A stretch of DNA of 17,604 bases from positions 1 through 17,604 of the forward strand of contig JAZTXD010000020.1 in the NCBI GenBank assembly GCA_045636265.1, in the 5' to 3' direction. Shown piece after piece: positions 5,973 to 13,224 of this stretch; the stretch's first letter is position 1, and each line of letters begins with the position of its first letter. The position numbers and the translations under genes were made by a program. The notes beneath the pieces are model-generated. The model was not told the DNA's origin. It saw nothing but the letters and a program-made list of their open reading frames with translations, and did no database searches. This DNA is from Flemingiibacterium sp045636265 (GTDB taxonomy: Bacteria; Bacillota; Clostridia; Oscillospirales; CAG-272).

Positions 5973-7830
5973 TGATCTCCACCTCCTCCTTTGGCAGTGT
6001 AAAGGTAAATACCGCGCCGTGCGGCTTGTTGTCACTTACTGTAATCTCACCGCCGTGAGCATTTACAATGGATTTGCAGAGTGCAAGTCCAAGACCGAGG
6101 CTTCTGCGGCTGTCGGCAATTTTTTCAGCACCCGTATAGAACATATCGAACACACGGGGCTTTATCTCGTCTGCAATTCCGTGTCCGTTATCCGCTACGG
6201 TAATTGCAATTTCATTGTCCTTTTCGACTGCTGAGATCTCTATTTCAGAACCACTCGGTGTATATTTGATCGCATTATCAATCAGATTGATCAAGACCTG
6301 AACGATAAGCCTTGCATCCATCCGTGCAAGCAGTATTCCGTCGTTTTCCTTGACGGTGAGCTTATGCTCGCTTGCATTTTTCTCGGTGCGTCTGACCGCT
6401 TCATCAATAACATCGGACACAAGCTCAGCGGACATCCGTATGTCGCTCTTGCCATCTCCCATACGGGATACCGACAGAAGATTTTCCACAAGGCTGATGA
6501 GCCATTCGGAATCCTCGCGAATATCGGCATAGATCTGACGGCGTGTTTTTATGTCGAATATCTCATCATTGGCAAGAAGGTTACCTGCGTTTCCGGAAAT
6601 CGATGTCAGCGGTGTGCGAAGGTCGTGGGATATGGTGCGGAGCAGATTTGCGCGTAGCTTCTCTTGCTCTGCAAGGATAGCAGAGGCTTCCTTCTCTCGC
6701 GCGTTTCTCTCGCTTTCAAGTGCCAAGGCGCATTCTCCGAGGATCGAAAGCAGAATACTGTTTTCAAAGGCATCGACCGTTTTGATGCTTTGTATTCCGA
6801 TCGCTCCGTAAACCGTATTGCTTGCGTGTATGGGATAATAGGTGCAGGACTCGGTTTTACAGAGGCTTGTGCCTGTGATACCGAGCTTTGGGAGCTCACT
6901 ATCACGAAGCGCAAAGGCATCAAGTGCTAACAGCTTTTTCGTTTGCGAGGCGGCTATTTCAAATATCTCATCTGCGCTCTTTGCTTTAGCAAGCATTTGG
7001 TTGGTATCAAGCAATATCTTCGTTCTGTACGCCGTCTGTGCCGATTGTTTGGCGTGGCTTTTCATTCTCGCGGCTATACTACCCGTTACCAATGAAGCGA
7101 CGAGCATCACGAGAAAGGTTACGGGATAGCCCTTGTCATAAGCCATCAGAGAGAACTTCGGGGTGGTAAAGAAGAAATTGAACAACAGAACACCTGCGGC
7201 AGAGCTGATAACCCAACACAGCTTGCTTTCGACAATAGCCGAGGTCACAAGAACGGCAAGGATATATACAGTAATGACGTTTGCATCGGTAAAGCCCATA
7301 TAATGCAGTCCGAAGGAGATACCCGACGCAATCGCAAGGATCAATCCGCTGATTGCCAATCCCTTGAGTGTGGATGTAAAAGAGGTTTTACCAAACAAGT
7401 GAACCCTTTGCTCCTTCTGCTTGACCGTCATATCGGGAATGATATGTACGTCAAGATTCGGGGCAAGTGCAATAAGCTGATCTGTAAGCGTTTGCTTTTT
7501 GAAAAGTCCTTTTTTGGGAGCCGCACTTCTTCCGAGAACGACCTTGGTGATACCCGACAGCCGTGAGAACTCGGCAATCTGAAACGCAATGTTATCTCCG
7601 ATGACGGTCGCCACGTTCGCTCCAAGTGACTCAGCATAGCGAATATTATCTGCAAGACGAGCCTTATCCGCATCAAGCATAAGCTCCAAGTCAGGTGTTT
7701 GTACATACAATGCCGTAAAGCTCGCTCCGAAGGCTTTTGCCATTTTTGCTGCCGTTTCTATGATTCTCGCATTTGACGGGGCTGAGGAAAGGCATACGAG
7801 AATATGCTCTTTCGTATTCGTTTTTTTCAT
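5965..7830 (-). CDS. kdpD: Short KdpD-like sensor histidine kinase lacking the N-terminal KdpD domain
   Basis: The 621-aa kinase is about 270 residues shorter than E. coli KdpD (894). Order of domains: USP domain (about 5-134), four transmembrane helices of DUF4118 type (about 155-250), GAF-like domain (270-375), HisKA with H402 in 'TISHDLRTPLTS', and HATPase (505-615) with N519 in 'NLIDNAIKYTP', 'DNGHGI' and 'SLGLGLAL'. The approximately 370-aa N-terminal domain with Walker motifs is absent; the first residues 'MKKTNTKEHILVCLS' are already USP. The USP domain has S15-S16-A17 then 20 residues then FTALY (38-42), close to the SxS-X20-FTAxY c-di-AMP motif reported for S. aureus KdpD, with one Ser replaced by Ala. 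AGGAGGAAGG precedes the ATG. It probably senses potassium status and phosphorylates KdpE; c-di-AMP control is inferred. Confidence 0.9.
   Translation of the reverse strand: MKKTNTKEHILVCLSSAPSNARIIETAAKMAKAFGASFTALYVQTPDLELMLDADKARLADNIRYAESLGANVATVIGDNIAFQIAEFSRLSGITKVVLGRSAAPKKGLFKKQTLTDQLIALAPNLDVHIIPDMTVKQKEQRVHLFGKTSFTSTLKGLAISGLILAIASGISFGLHYMGFTDANVITVYILAVLVTSAIVESKLCWVISSAAGVLLFNFFFTTPKFSLMAYDKGYPVTFLVMLVASLVTGSIAARMKSHAKQSAQTAYRTKILLDTNQMLAKAKSADEIFEIAASQTKKLLALDAFALRDSELPKLGITGTSLCKTESCTYYPIHASNTVYGAIGIQSIKTVDAFENSILLSILGECALALESERNAREKEASAILAEQEKLRANLLRTISHDLRTPLTSISGNAGNLLANDEIFDIKTRRQIYADIREDSEWLISLVENLLSVSRMGDGKSDIRMSAELVSDVIDEAVRRTEKNASEHKLTVKENDGILLARMDARLIVQVLINLIDNAIKYTPSGSEIEISAVEKDNEIAITVADNGHGIADEIKPRVFDMFYTGAEKIADSRRSLGLGLALCKSIVNAHGGEITVSDNKPHGAVFTFTLPKEEVEISE
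5981..5990 (-). promoter_or_regulatory. Ribosome binding site of kdpE, inside kdpD
   Basis: AGGAGGAGGT on the minus strand, 8 bases before the GTG at 5972. It lies in the last codons of the kinase gene and decides the kdpE start. Confidence 0.85.
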
Positions 7831-7865
7831 AAGCCCTTCCTCCTTCTGTTAGAATGGTTTTAATG

Positions 7866-7894
7866 ATTATACCATATATTTGTGAAAAAATCTA
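7866..7894 (-). promoter_or_regulatory. Internal promoter for kdpDE
   Basis: TATAAT (7866-7871) with an extended TGG before it; a weak -35 TAGATT lies 17 bases upstream (7889-7894), overlapping the stop codon of the 94-aa gene. The 61-base gap before kdpD is the largest in this operon, which fits a separate promoter. Confidence 0.55.
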
Positions 7895-8176
7895 CCGTTT
7901 TCCGTCAAACAGCTCGTCGTACAGCTCATCCTCGTCCTGATATAAGGTGATATAAGCATCTCCGTGCTGCTTTTCATATGTACGAATATTCTTTATTAAT
8001 TCTTCATCCGTCATATCGGTGGTGAGCATAACGCAGGACGGTTCTTTTTTCTTTTCCTCTTGTTCAATGCGTTTTCTGTTCTCGTCAAGGAATTTGTCAA
8101 GGCGTTTCATTACAAAAAAGCCGAAAACCATTACTCCGAGAACCGCAACTACCAATATAATATCCCGAACTACCAT
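7892..8176 (-). CDS. Small membrane-anchored protein of the potassium operon, unknown function
   Basis: A 94-aa protein with one N-terminal membrane helix (about 3-23), a highly charged helical stretch 'KRLDKFLDENRKRIEQEEKKKEPS' (24-47), then a compact C-terminal part with 'MTDEELIKNIRTYEKQHGDAYITLY' and an acidic tail. The hydrophobic start is uncleaved in appearance, so the rest should face the cytoplasm or stay near the membrane. AAAGGAGGTGG lies just before the ATG. It is between the RCK subunit and the kinase genes, so it may link transporter and sensor, but I recognise no family. Confidence 0.78.
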   Translation of the reverse strand: MVVRDIILVVAVLGVMVFGFFVMKRLDKFLDENRKRIEQEEKKKEPSCVMLTTDMTDEELIKNIRTYEKQHGDAYITLYQDEDELYDELFDGKR

Positions 8177-8209
8177 TATGCCACCTCCTTTTAGATTTTC
8201 GATTTGCGT

Positions 8210-8863
8210 TTATATGCGGAAGCATTTTTGAAGTGCCTTATATTCTCCAACGACCATTAATGTCTTATTCTCGGTCAGCACTGTATCCGGCGTAATAGAA
8301 ACAGAAAACTTGCCGTTCTTTTTAATTCCCATAATGTTGATCTTATATTTTCTGCGGATATCAAGCTGTCCTACTGTCATACCGATCCATTCCTTCGGCA
8401 CGGTGACTTCAAATATTGCGTGTTCGCCGTCAAGCTCAATATAATCAAGGATATGGTCTGCGCTATACCGTATGCCCATCCAAGAAGCAAGCTGCTTTTC
8501 GGGATATACGATCTCGTCCGCGCCGTTGCGTAAAAGAAATTTTGCCTGACCGTCGCGCTCTGCACGGGAGACCACCTTTTTCGCTCCAAGCTCTTTTAGC
8601 AAGGACGTCGTTTCAAGCGAACTTTGGAAATCGCCGCCGATGGTCACAATACACACGTCATAATTGTCCACACCGAGAGTGCGAAGGAAGTCCTCGTTTG
8701 TGCTGTCACCGATCTGTGCGCTCGTTACGAGTGGCATCACATCATTGATGCGTTCCTCATCCTGATCTATTGCCATTACGTCGTGTCCGAGCTCGTTAAA
8801 TTTTCTCGCAATATGCTTTCCAAAATTGCCAACTCCTACGAGTAGAATTGATTTATGTTTCAT
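8210..8863 (-). CDS. KtrA/TrkA-type RCK potassium uptake regulatory subunit
   Basis: The 217-aa cytoplasmic protein has one RCK_N domain with the dinucleotide-binding GVGNFG (10-15) and the acidic D33 at the end of beta-2 ('VMAID'), then an RCK_C domain (about 135-217). One RCK_N/RCK_C pair is the layout of KtrA; E. coli TrkA has two. The subunit forms an octameric ring that gates the channel partner in response to ATP/ADP or NAD, and RCK_C domains of S. aureus KtrA bind c-di-AMP. The gene starts 12 bases after the channel gene, with AAGGAG upstream. Confidence 0.92.
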   Translation of the reverse strand: MKHKSILLVGVGNFGKHIARKFNELGHDVMAIDQDEERINDVMPLVTSAQIGDSTNEDFLRTLGVDNYDVCIVTIGGDFQSSLETTSLLKELGAKKVVSRAERDGQAKFLLRNGADEIVYPEKQLASWMGIRYSADHILDYIELDGEHAIFEVTVPKEWIGMTVGQLDIRRKYKINIMGIKKNGKFSVSITPDTVLTENKTLMVVGEYKALQKCFRI

Positions 8864-8875
8864 AGTGTTTTCTCC

Positions 8876-10207
8876 TTATCCTACCGTTACCTTATCAATC
8901 GGTAACTTCGATATATTTTTCTTTGTACCGCCGAAGGTGGCGTAAATCAAGGTAAGTCCTCCGACACGTCCGAAGAACATCAGAGAAATTAAAATGATTC
9001 GTGATACAGTACCGAGCGACGGAGTTATGCCAAGTGAAAGACCGACCGTACCGATTGCCGATGCCGTTTCGTAAAGGCAGGTCATAAGAGGCAATCCCTC
9101 AACAACACTTATGACTGCACCGCCGAGCAAAAACAGCACGATATACAGAAGGCAGATAGCAGAGGCATGCTTGACGGTGTCATCTGCGATTCGACGCTTA
9201 AGCATCTGTGCGTTCTCTTTCTTACGGAATACCGATGTAGCGGAAGCAAACAGAACGGCAAGAGTTGTGGTTTTCATACCGCCTGCGGTTGATCCGGGTG
9301 AGCCTCCCACAAGCATCAAGTAGATCATAAGCAAGAGTCCGACCTCGCTGATTAGACCGAGGTTTGCCGTATTGAAGCCTGCCGTTCTCGGTGTTACTGC
9401 TTGAAATAGAGATAGCAGTATTCTTTCACCGATAGCATATCCTTCAAACTCACAGAAGAAGAAATACAGCGCGGGAATGAATATCAGCACACCCGTCATC
9501 GCAAGTATGATCTTGCTTTGCGTGCGGTATTTTTTGACATGCCATTTGTGTCTGTATATATCCTCCCAAGTCAAGAAGCCGATGCCGCCGATTATGATGA
9601 GCAGCATAATTACAATGCTGATTACGGGGTGCGCGGCATAGGCGGTAAGTGAGGAATACTGTCCGCTGACTGCTCCCATCACATCGAAGCCTGCGTTGCA
9701 GAACGCCGATATGGAGTGGAAAACCGCCATCCATATTCCTTTTGCTCCGTGGTCGATGCAGAATACGGGGAGCATAGCGAGCATTCCAATGGCTTCGACG
9801 ATCAGCACACCTTTGAGAATAAACCAAGTCAGACGGACGATGCCGCCAACGCTTGGGGCTGACATTGCCTCCTGCATCGTGCTTCGCTGTCCAAGCCCGA
9901 TCTTTCTGCCTGCGAGAATAGATACCGAGGCTGCAACCGTAACGACACCCAAACCGCCTATCTGAATGAGTATGAGAATAACAGCCTGTCCAAAATACGA
10001 CCAATAGGTTGCCGTATCCTGCACGATAAGCCCTGTTACGCATACTGCTGAGGTTGATGTGAACAAGGCATCCGAAAACGGTGTTACAACACCTTCCTTG
10101 CTTGATATGGGAAGCATAAGCAGAAACGCTCCGATCAGTATCACTGCCGCAAAGCCAAGTAAAATTACTTGGAATGACGACAGCTTAAATCTATGTAATG
10201 GTCGCAT
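8876..10207 (-). CDS. KtrB/TrkH-type potassium channel subunit
   Basis: The 443-aa integral membrane protein is the ion-conducting subunit of a Ktr/Trk uptake system. It contains four repeated M1-P-M2 units. The four pore-loop sequences with a conserved glycine are visible: 'TSAVCVTGLIVQD', 'ISAFCNAGFDVMG', 'VTPRTAGFNTANL' and 'ASAIGTVGLSLGI'. The M2 loop of the third unit has the 'LLMIYLMLVGGSPGSTAGGMKTTT' gate segment. Length is like KtrB (about 450) and shorter than TrkH. It is the first gene of the operon; AAGGAGAGG precedes the ATG. The upstream region holds a weak promoter and a KdpE-box-like site. KtrB and TrkH cannot be fully separated by eye. Confidence 0.93.
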   Translation of the reverse strand: MRPLHRFKLSSFQVILLGFAAVILIGAFLLMLPISSKEGVVTPFSDALFTSTSAVCVTGLIVQDTATYWSYFGQAVILILIQIGGLGVVTVAASVSILAGRKIGLGQRSTMQEAMSAPSVGGIVRLTWFILKGVLIVEAIGMLAMLPVFCIDHGAKGIWMAVFHSISAFCNAGFDVMGAVSGQYSSLTAYAAHPVISIVIMLLIIIGGIGFLTWEDIYRHKWHVKKYRTQSKIILAMTGVLIFIPALYFFFCEFEGYAIGERILLSLFQAVTPRTAGFNTANLGLISEVGLLLMIYLMLVGGSPGSTAGGMKTTTLAVLFASATSVFRKKENAQMLKRRIADDTVKHASAICLLYIVLFLLGGAVISVVEGLPLMTCLYETASAIGTVGLSLGITPSLGTVSRIILISLMFFGRVGGLTLIYATFGGTKKNISKLPIDKVTVG

Positions 10208-10242
10208 TATATACCTCTCCTTATACTGTTTCTACTATATAC

Positions 10243-10251
10243 ATTTTACCA
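10243..10251 (-). promoter_or_regulatory. Putative -10 of the potassium operon promoter
   Basis: TGG-TAAAAT on the minus strand (hexamer 10243-10248) is an extended -10. The bases 17 upstream (CGCCGT) do not resemble a -35, which would fit a promoter that depends on an activator. The ktrB start is about 36 bases downstream. Confidence 0.45.
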
Positions 10252-10288
10252 AAAAACAGATAAAGACGGCGTTAGCACTCTACCGTGC

Positions 10289-10308
10289 GGTATTAAGATT
10301 GTATAAAG
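10289..10308 (-). promoter_or_regulatory. KdpE-box-like sequence upstream of ktrB
   Basis: TTTATACAATCTTAATACC on the minus strand matches 14 of 19 bases of the E. coli kdp operator as I recall it (TTTATACTTTTTTTACACC). It lies about 40-60 bases upstream of the putative -10, the usual distance for KdpE activation. The comparison is from memory and the site is short. Confidence 0.4.
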
Positions 10309-10353
10309 ATGATTTATTTTGAATGCTTAAATCAGTGTTGCATATTCAGCGAA

Positions 10354-10383
10354 AAGAAAAAAAGCCACCGTTCTCGATGGCTT
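10354..10383 (-). terminator. Terminator downstream of the integrase genes
   Basis: AAGCCATC (10376-10383) pairs with GGTGGCTT (10362-10369) across a 6-base loop on the minus strand, followed by TTTTTCTTTTC. It ends the integrase transcript before it can enter the host potassium operon. Confidence 0.85.
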
Positions 10384-10475
10384 CATCAAATTCTTATTGG
10401 TGAAATTGTTATATCATATTTCTATGAACTTTTCAACCGATTTGGCTTTTCTTTGCTTCCTCCGATGCAAATTTT

Positions 10476-10503
10476 GAGGGGCGACCGTTCATGGTCGCCC
10501 CTC
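10476..10503. repeat. Perfect 11-bp palindrome, REP-like
   Basis: GAGGGGCGACC (10476-10486) and its exact complement (10493-10503) surround a 6-base loop. Neither strand has a T-tract after it, so it is not a classic terminator. GGGGCGACC-type palindromes are, from my recollection, scattered between genes in gut Clostridia; alternatively it protects the 3' end of the integrase mRNA. It begins six bases after the stop codon of the recombinase. Confidence 0.6.
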
Positions 10504-10509
10504 TGTGCG

Positions 10510-11946
10510 TTATGCGTTCTTCGCTTGTTTTTTCATCTCCGCGATTTCCGCTTTCATGGTTTTGATCAGCTCTGCGAGCTTTTCCTCGCATTCCTCTCGT
10601 GTCTTGGCGTATACGTTCTTGGACATGCGTTTACCGCCCACTCTCGGCGTGAACCGCCCTTCGTAGAGGTGGTCGTTTATCATGGTGACGCATCCCGTGC
10701 CACTCTTGCGTATCTTGCCCTTGTAGGGCTCAAATTCCTTCTCCGGCGTGGATTTCGTGGGGGTGGGTTCACTTGCCTTGGGAGGTTCCGGTTCGGGCAT
10801 CTGTGCGTTTGTACCGCCGATTTCGCGGTCAATTCTCACGGCTGCCTGCTGTTGCATAGTATCGGTAATGTGGCTGTAGATGTTGAGCGTGGTCTCGGCG
10901 CTGATGTGGCCTATCATGGCGGAGAGAGTCTTGATATCCATGCCGCTTTCAAGTGCCATGGTTGCAAAGGTATGGCGCAGGTCGTGGAAGCGGATCTTCT
11001 TGCACCCCGCTCGCTTCAGTATCTTTTGGAATTTGCCGTATATCGAGTCGGGATTCCTCGGCTCTCCTTCCTTGACGGGCGATGGGAACACCCACTCGCA
11101 GGTGGCATTTTTCTTATGCACCGCAAGGATATCCAGCATATCGGAGGGCAGAATGAGCGTTCGTATCGAGGACTTCGTCTTGGGCTTTGTGATCTGAGTC
11201 TGTGCGCCCTTCTTGACCACCTGCCGTCTGATGTGGAGCTCGCCTGTAGCGAAGTTGACGTCCTTCCACTGAAGACCGAGTATCTCCCCTCGGCGCATAC
11301 CCGTGGTCAGCTCGAGAAGGAAGAATTCATAGTATCCTTCCTCGTTGGCTTGCATCAGAAACCGACGGATCTCGTCCTGCGTCAGCACCTGCATCTCCTT
11401 TGCCTTTTTCGGAGGCAGTCGGCAACCGATTGCAGGGTTGGTGGTTATCAAACCCTCGGTCACCGCCTTTTCCAGTGCGGTTCGGCAGGTGGTGTGGCAG
11501 GAGCGCACCATGCGGTCGGACAAGCCCTCGCCGTAAAACTCTGTGAGCCTGCGCCTGCCGCCCTTCTTTAGCCGTGCATAGAACTGTTGCAGGTCGTTCT
11601 GCGTGAGCTTGTTCATCGGAATCTTTCCGATCTCGGGGATGATATGGTTGTAGATTCGGTTCTCGTAGCACTCTTGCGTTGTCTGTCTGATCTTGGGCTT
11701 GGAGAAGTTCTGATACCAGAAGTCCATCCAATCGCCGAATGGCATATCGGGCTTGAGTCTGTCGCTGGTTCTGCCCCATTTCTCCTTGAGAGCTTGAAGC
11801 TTTTCCTTACATTCAGCCTGCGTTTTAGCGGTTACGTTTTTGGTCTTGGGATTGCCGTTTTCATTATAACCGATAATGATTCGGCCTTCCCATCGACCGT
11901 CTTTGCGAAGGAATACACTACCTTCGCCGTATTTTCTTTTTGCCAT
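10510..11946 (-). CDS. Tyrosine recombinase (integrase) with arm-binding domains at both ends
   Basis: The 478-aa protein catalyses site-specific integration and excision. An AP2-like arm-binding domain (about 5-55) is followed by a SAM-like core-binding domain (about 65-175) and a catalytic domain with R218 ('TTGMRRGE'), H321 and R324 ('HDLRHTF'), H347 and the nucleophile Y357 ('NIYSHI'). It is longer than usual (about 380-400). The extra C-terminus has a proline-rich linker (384-403) and a segment (about 412-463) resembling the N-terminal arm-binding domain: 'HLYEGR', 'KNVYAKTREECEEKL' against 'GRWEGR', 'KNVTAKTQAECKEKL'. All active residues are present. It starts 3 bases after a second integrase gene, with AAAGGAG upstream, so the pair is one transcript. 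Confidence 0.93.
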   Translation of the reverse strand: MAKRKYGEGSVFLRKDGRWEGRIIIGYNENGNPKTKNVTAKTQAECKEKLQALKEKWGRTSDRLKPDMPFGDWMDFWYQNFSKPKIRQTTQECYENRIYNHIIPEIGKIPMNKLTQNDLQQFYARLKKGGRRRLTEFYGEGLSDRMVRSCHTTCRTALEKAVTEGLITTNPAIGCRLPPKKAKEMQVLTQDEIRRFLMQANEEGYYEFFLLELTTGMRRGEILGLQWKDVNFATGELHIRRQVVKKGAQTQITKPKTKSSIRTLILPSDMLDILAVHKKNATCEWVFPSPVKEGEPRNPDSIYGKFQKILKRAGCKKIRFHDLRHTFATMALESGMDIKTLSAMIGHISAETTLNIYSHITDTMQQQAAVRIDREIGGTNAQMPEPEPPKASEPTPTKSTPEKEFEPYKGKIRKSGTGCVTMINDHLYEGRFTPRVGGKRMSKNVYAKTREECEEKLAELIKTMKAEIAEMKKQAKNA

Positions 11947-11949
11947 TGA

Positions 11950-13110
11950 CTACTCCTTTATCATAATTTTTTGCATCATATTACCCACTACGGCGGATGC
12001 GCTTTTCTGCATATCGCTCGTTACGTGGGTGTAAGTGTCCAGCGTAAAGCTGGCGTTGGTGTGTCCGAGTATGCCTGCCAAGGTCTTGGGATCCACGCCA
12101 CCCTGCGTTGCGTGAGTAGCAAAGGTGTGGCGAAGGTCGTGGAAGCGTATCAGCGGAAGCTCAGCATTCTTCAGTATCACCTTCAGCTTACGGTAAGCGC
12201 TGGCAGGGCTGATGGGTTGCTCGGGATGCAGAAAGTGTGGGAAGACCCACTCGGTAATCGCCGTCTGCTTTTTGCTTTTCAGAAGTTCAGCCACGCTCGG
12301 TGGCATCTGAATACAGCGGACACCGGTCTCGGTCTTGGTCTCGCCGATGCTGACACCGCCGCCCTTCTTGACCGATACCGACCGCTTAACTTGGAGCTTG
12401 TTTTCCTCGAAGCTGATGTCCTGCCACCTGAGGCCGCAAATCTCACCTCGGCGGAGTCCTGTCATGACCTCCACGTAGAAGAAGTCGCACCAGTACTCAT
12501 GCCCCTTGATGGCTTCGAGGAAGGTTTCGAGTTGATTGTCGCAGAGGATCTGCTTTTCGGGATAATTGCACTTGGGCACGGTCGTGCCGTTGGTGGGGTT
12601 CTTTGCCAGCAACCTCTCCTTGTCCGCCGCGTCAAGGGCTTCGTGAAGCATCATGTGTATCCCTCTGTCCATACTGTCGGCAAGTGTCTTGCCGTGGATC
12701 GGATGCTCACGAACACGCCCTTCCTTCTTGATTTTATTATAGAATTTCTGCATATCGGCCGTGGTCAGCGACGCAATTTGTTTGCTGCCAATGAAGGGCT
12801 TGACTTGATTTTTTACCATGGCGCGGTAGGAATCCAGCGTGCTTTCTCGGATGGTGAATATCATATACTCGTCCAGCCATTTGTCGAGCCACTCGCCGAG
12901 TGTCATTCGTGAGTCTTCGGTGAGATCTACATCACGGTAGAGGTCGATGAGCTGATGAAGCTGCTTCAGTGCGCTTTTCTGCGTTTTGGCGAATGCCGAC
13001 TTGTACATGGGCGAGCCATCGTTTTTGTGTCCGACAATGATTCGGGCTTCCCATCGCCCATCGCTACGCTTGCGTATTGTGCCGTCGCCCTGCGGTCTGC
13101 GTTTTGCCAT
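11950..13110 (-). CDS. Tyrosine recombinase (integrase), Tn916-like
   Basis: A 386-aa integrase of usual length. Arm-binding domain at about 7-55 ('GDGTIRKRSDGRWEARI'), core-binding domain (68-180), catalytic domain with R220 ('MTGLRRGE'), K259 in the beta hairpin, H324 and R327 ('FHDLRHTF'), H350 ('LGH') and Y360 ('LDTYTHV'). It is clearly related to the following gene but diverged, so this is an old duplication or two partners, not a recent copy. An extended -10 promoter and two direct repeats lie upstream. Confidence 0.93.
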   Translation of the reverse strand: MAKRRPQGDGTIRKRSDGRWEARIIVGHKNDGSPMYKSAFAKTQKSALKQLHQLIDLYRDVDLTEDSRMTLGEWLDKWLDEYMIFTIRESTLDSYRAMVKNQVKPFIGSKQIASLTTADMQKFYNKIKKEGRVREHPIHGKTLADSMDRGIHMMLHEALDAADKERLLAKNPTNGTTVPKCNYPEKQILCDNQLETFLEAIKGHEYWCDFFYVEVMTGLRRGEICGLRWQDISFEENKLQVKRSVSVKKGGGVSIGETKTETGVRCIQMPPSVAELLKSKKQTAITEWVFPHFLHPEQPISPASAYRKLKVILKNAELPLIRFHDLRHTFATHATQGGVDPKTLAGILGHTNASFTLDTYTHVTSDMQKSASAVVGNMMQKIMIKE

Positions 13111-13149
13111 TATAAATCACTTCCTTTCTGTGAATTTCTCTGTACCCCA

Positions 13150-13178
13150 AACATATCACACGTTCGAGACAATATCCA
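13150..13178 (-). promoter_or_regulatory. Promoter of the integrase pair
   Basis: TGGATA (13173-13178), 17-nt spacer, TATGTT (13150-13155) with extended TGA before the -10. The start codon at 13110 is about 40 bases further on, preceded by AAAGGAAGTG. Confidence 0.5.
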
Positions 13179-13193
13179 GCGTTTTTTCGAATA

Positions 13194-13213
13194 GTTATCA
13201 AATTGTTATCAAA
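13194..13213. repeat. Direct repeat GTTATCAAA x2, 11-bp period
   Basis: GTTATCAAA at 13194-13202 and 13205-13213, one helical turn apart, in the gap between relaxase and integrase genes. The 10-mer AAATTGTTAT that spans their junction (13200-13209) recurs at 10403-10412 near the putative element end. Possible integrase arm-type or regulator sites. Confidence 0.4.
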
Positions 13214-13224
13214 GCTCCTTTCGA

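Noticed and set aside
5973..6035. 21-codon N-terminal extension of KdpE
   Set aside because: It is read through the kdpD coding end, is not related to receiver domains, and includes the ribosome binding site of the GTG start.
10476..10503. Palindrome as the integrase terminator
   Set aside because: No T-tract follows on either strand; the hairpin at 10362-10383 with its T-run is the better terminator.
10309..11571. 420-codon open frame on the plus strand
   Set aside because: It lies opposite the integrase gene, which has all catalytic motifs; the translated product has no recognisable domain and no ribosome binding site. Shadow frame.
11971..12912. 313-codon open frame on the plus strand
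   Set aside because: Antisense to the second integrase, same reason.
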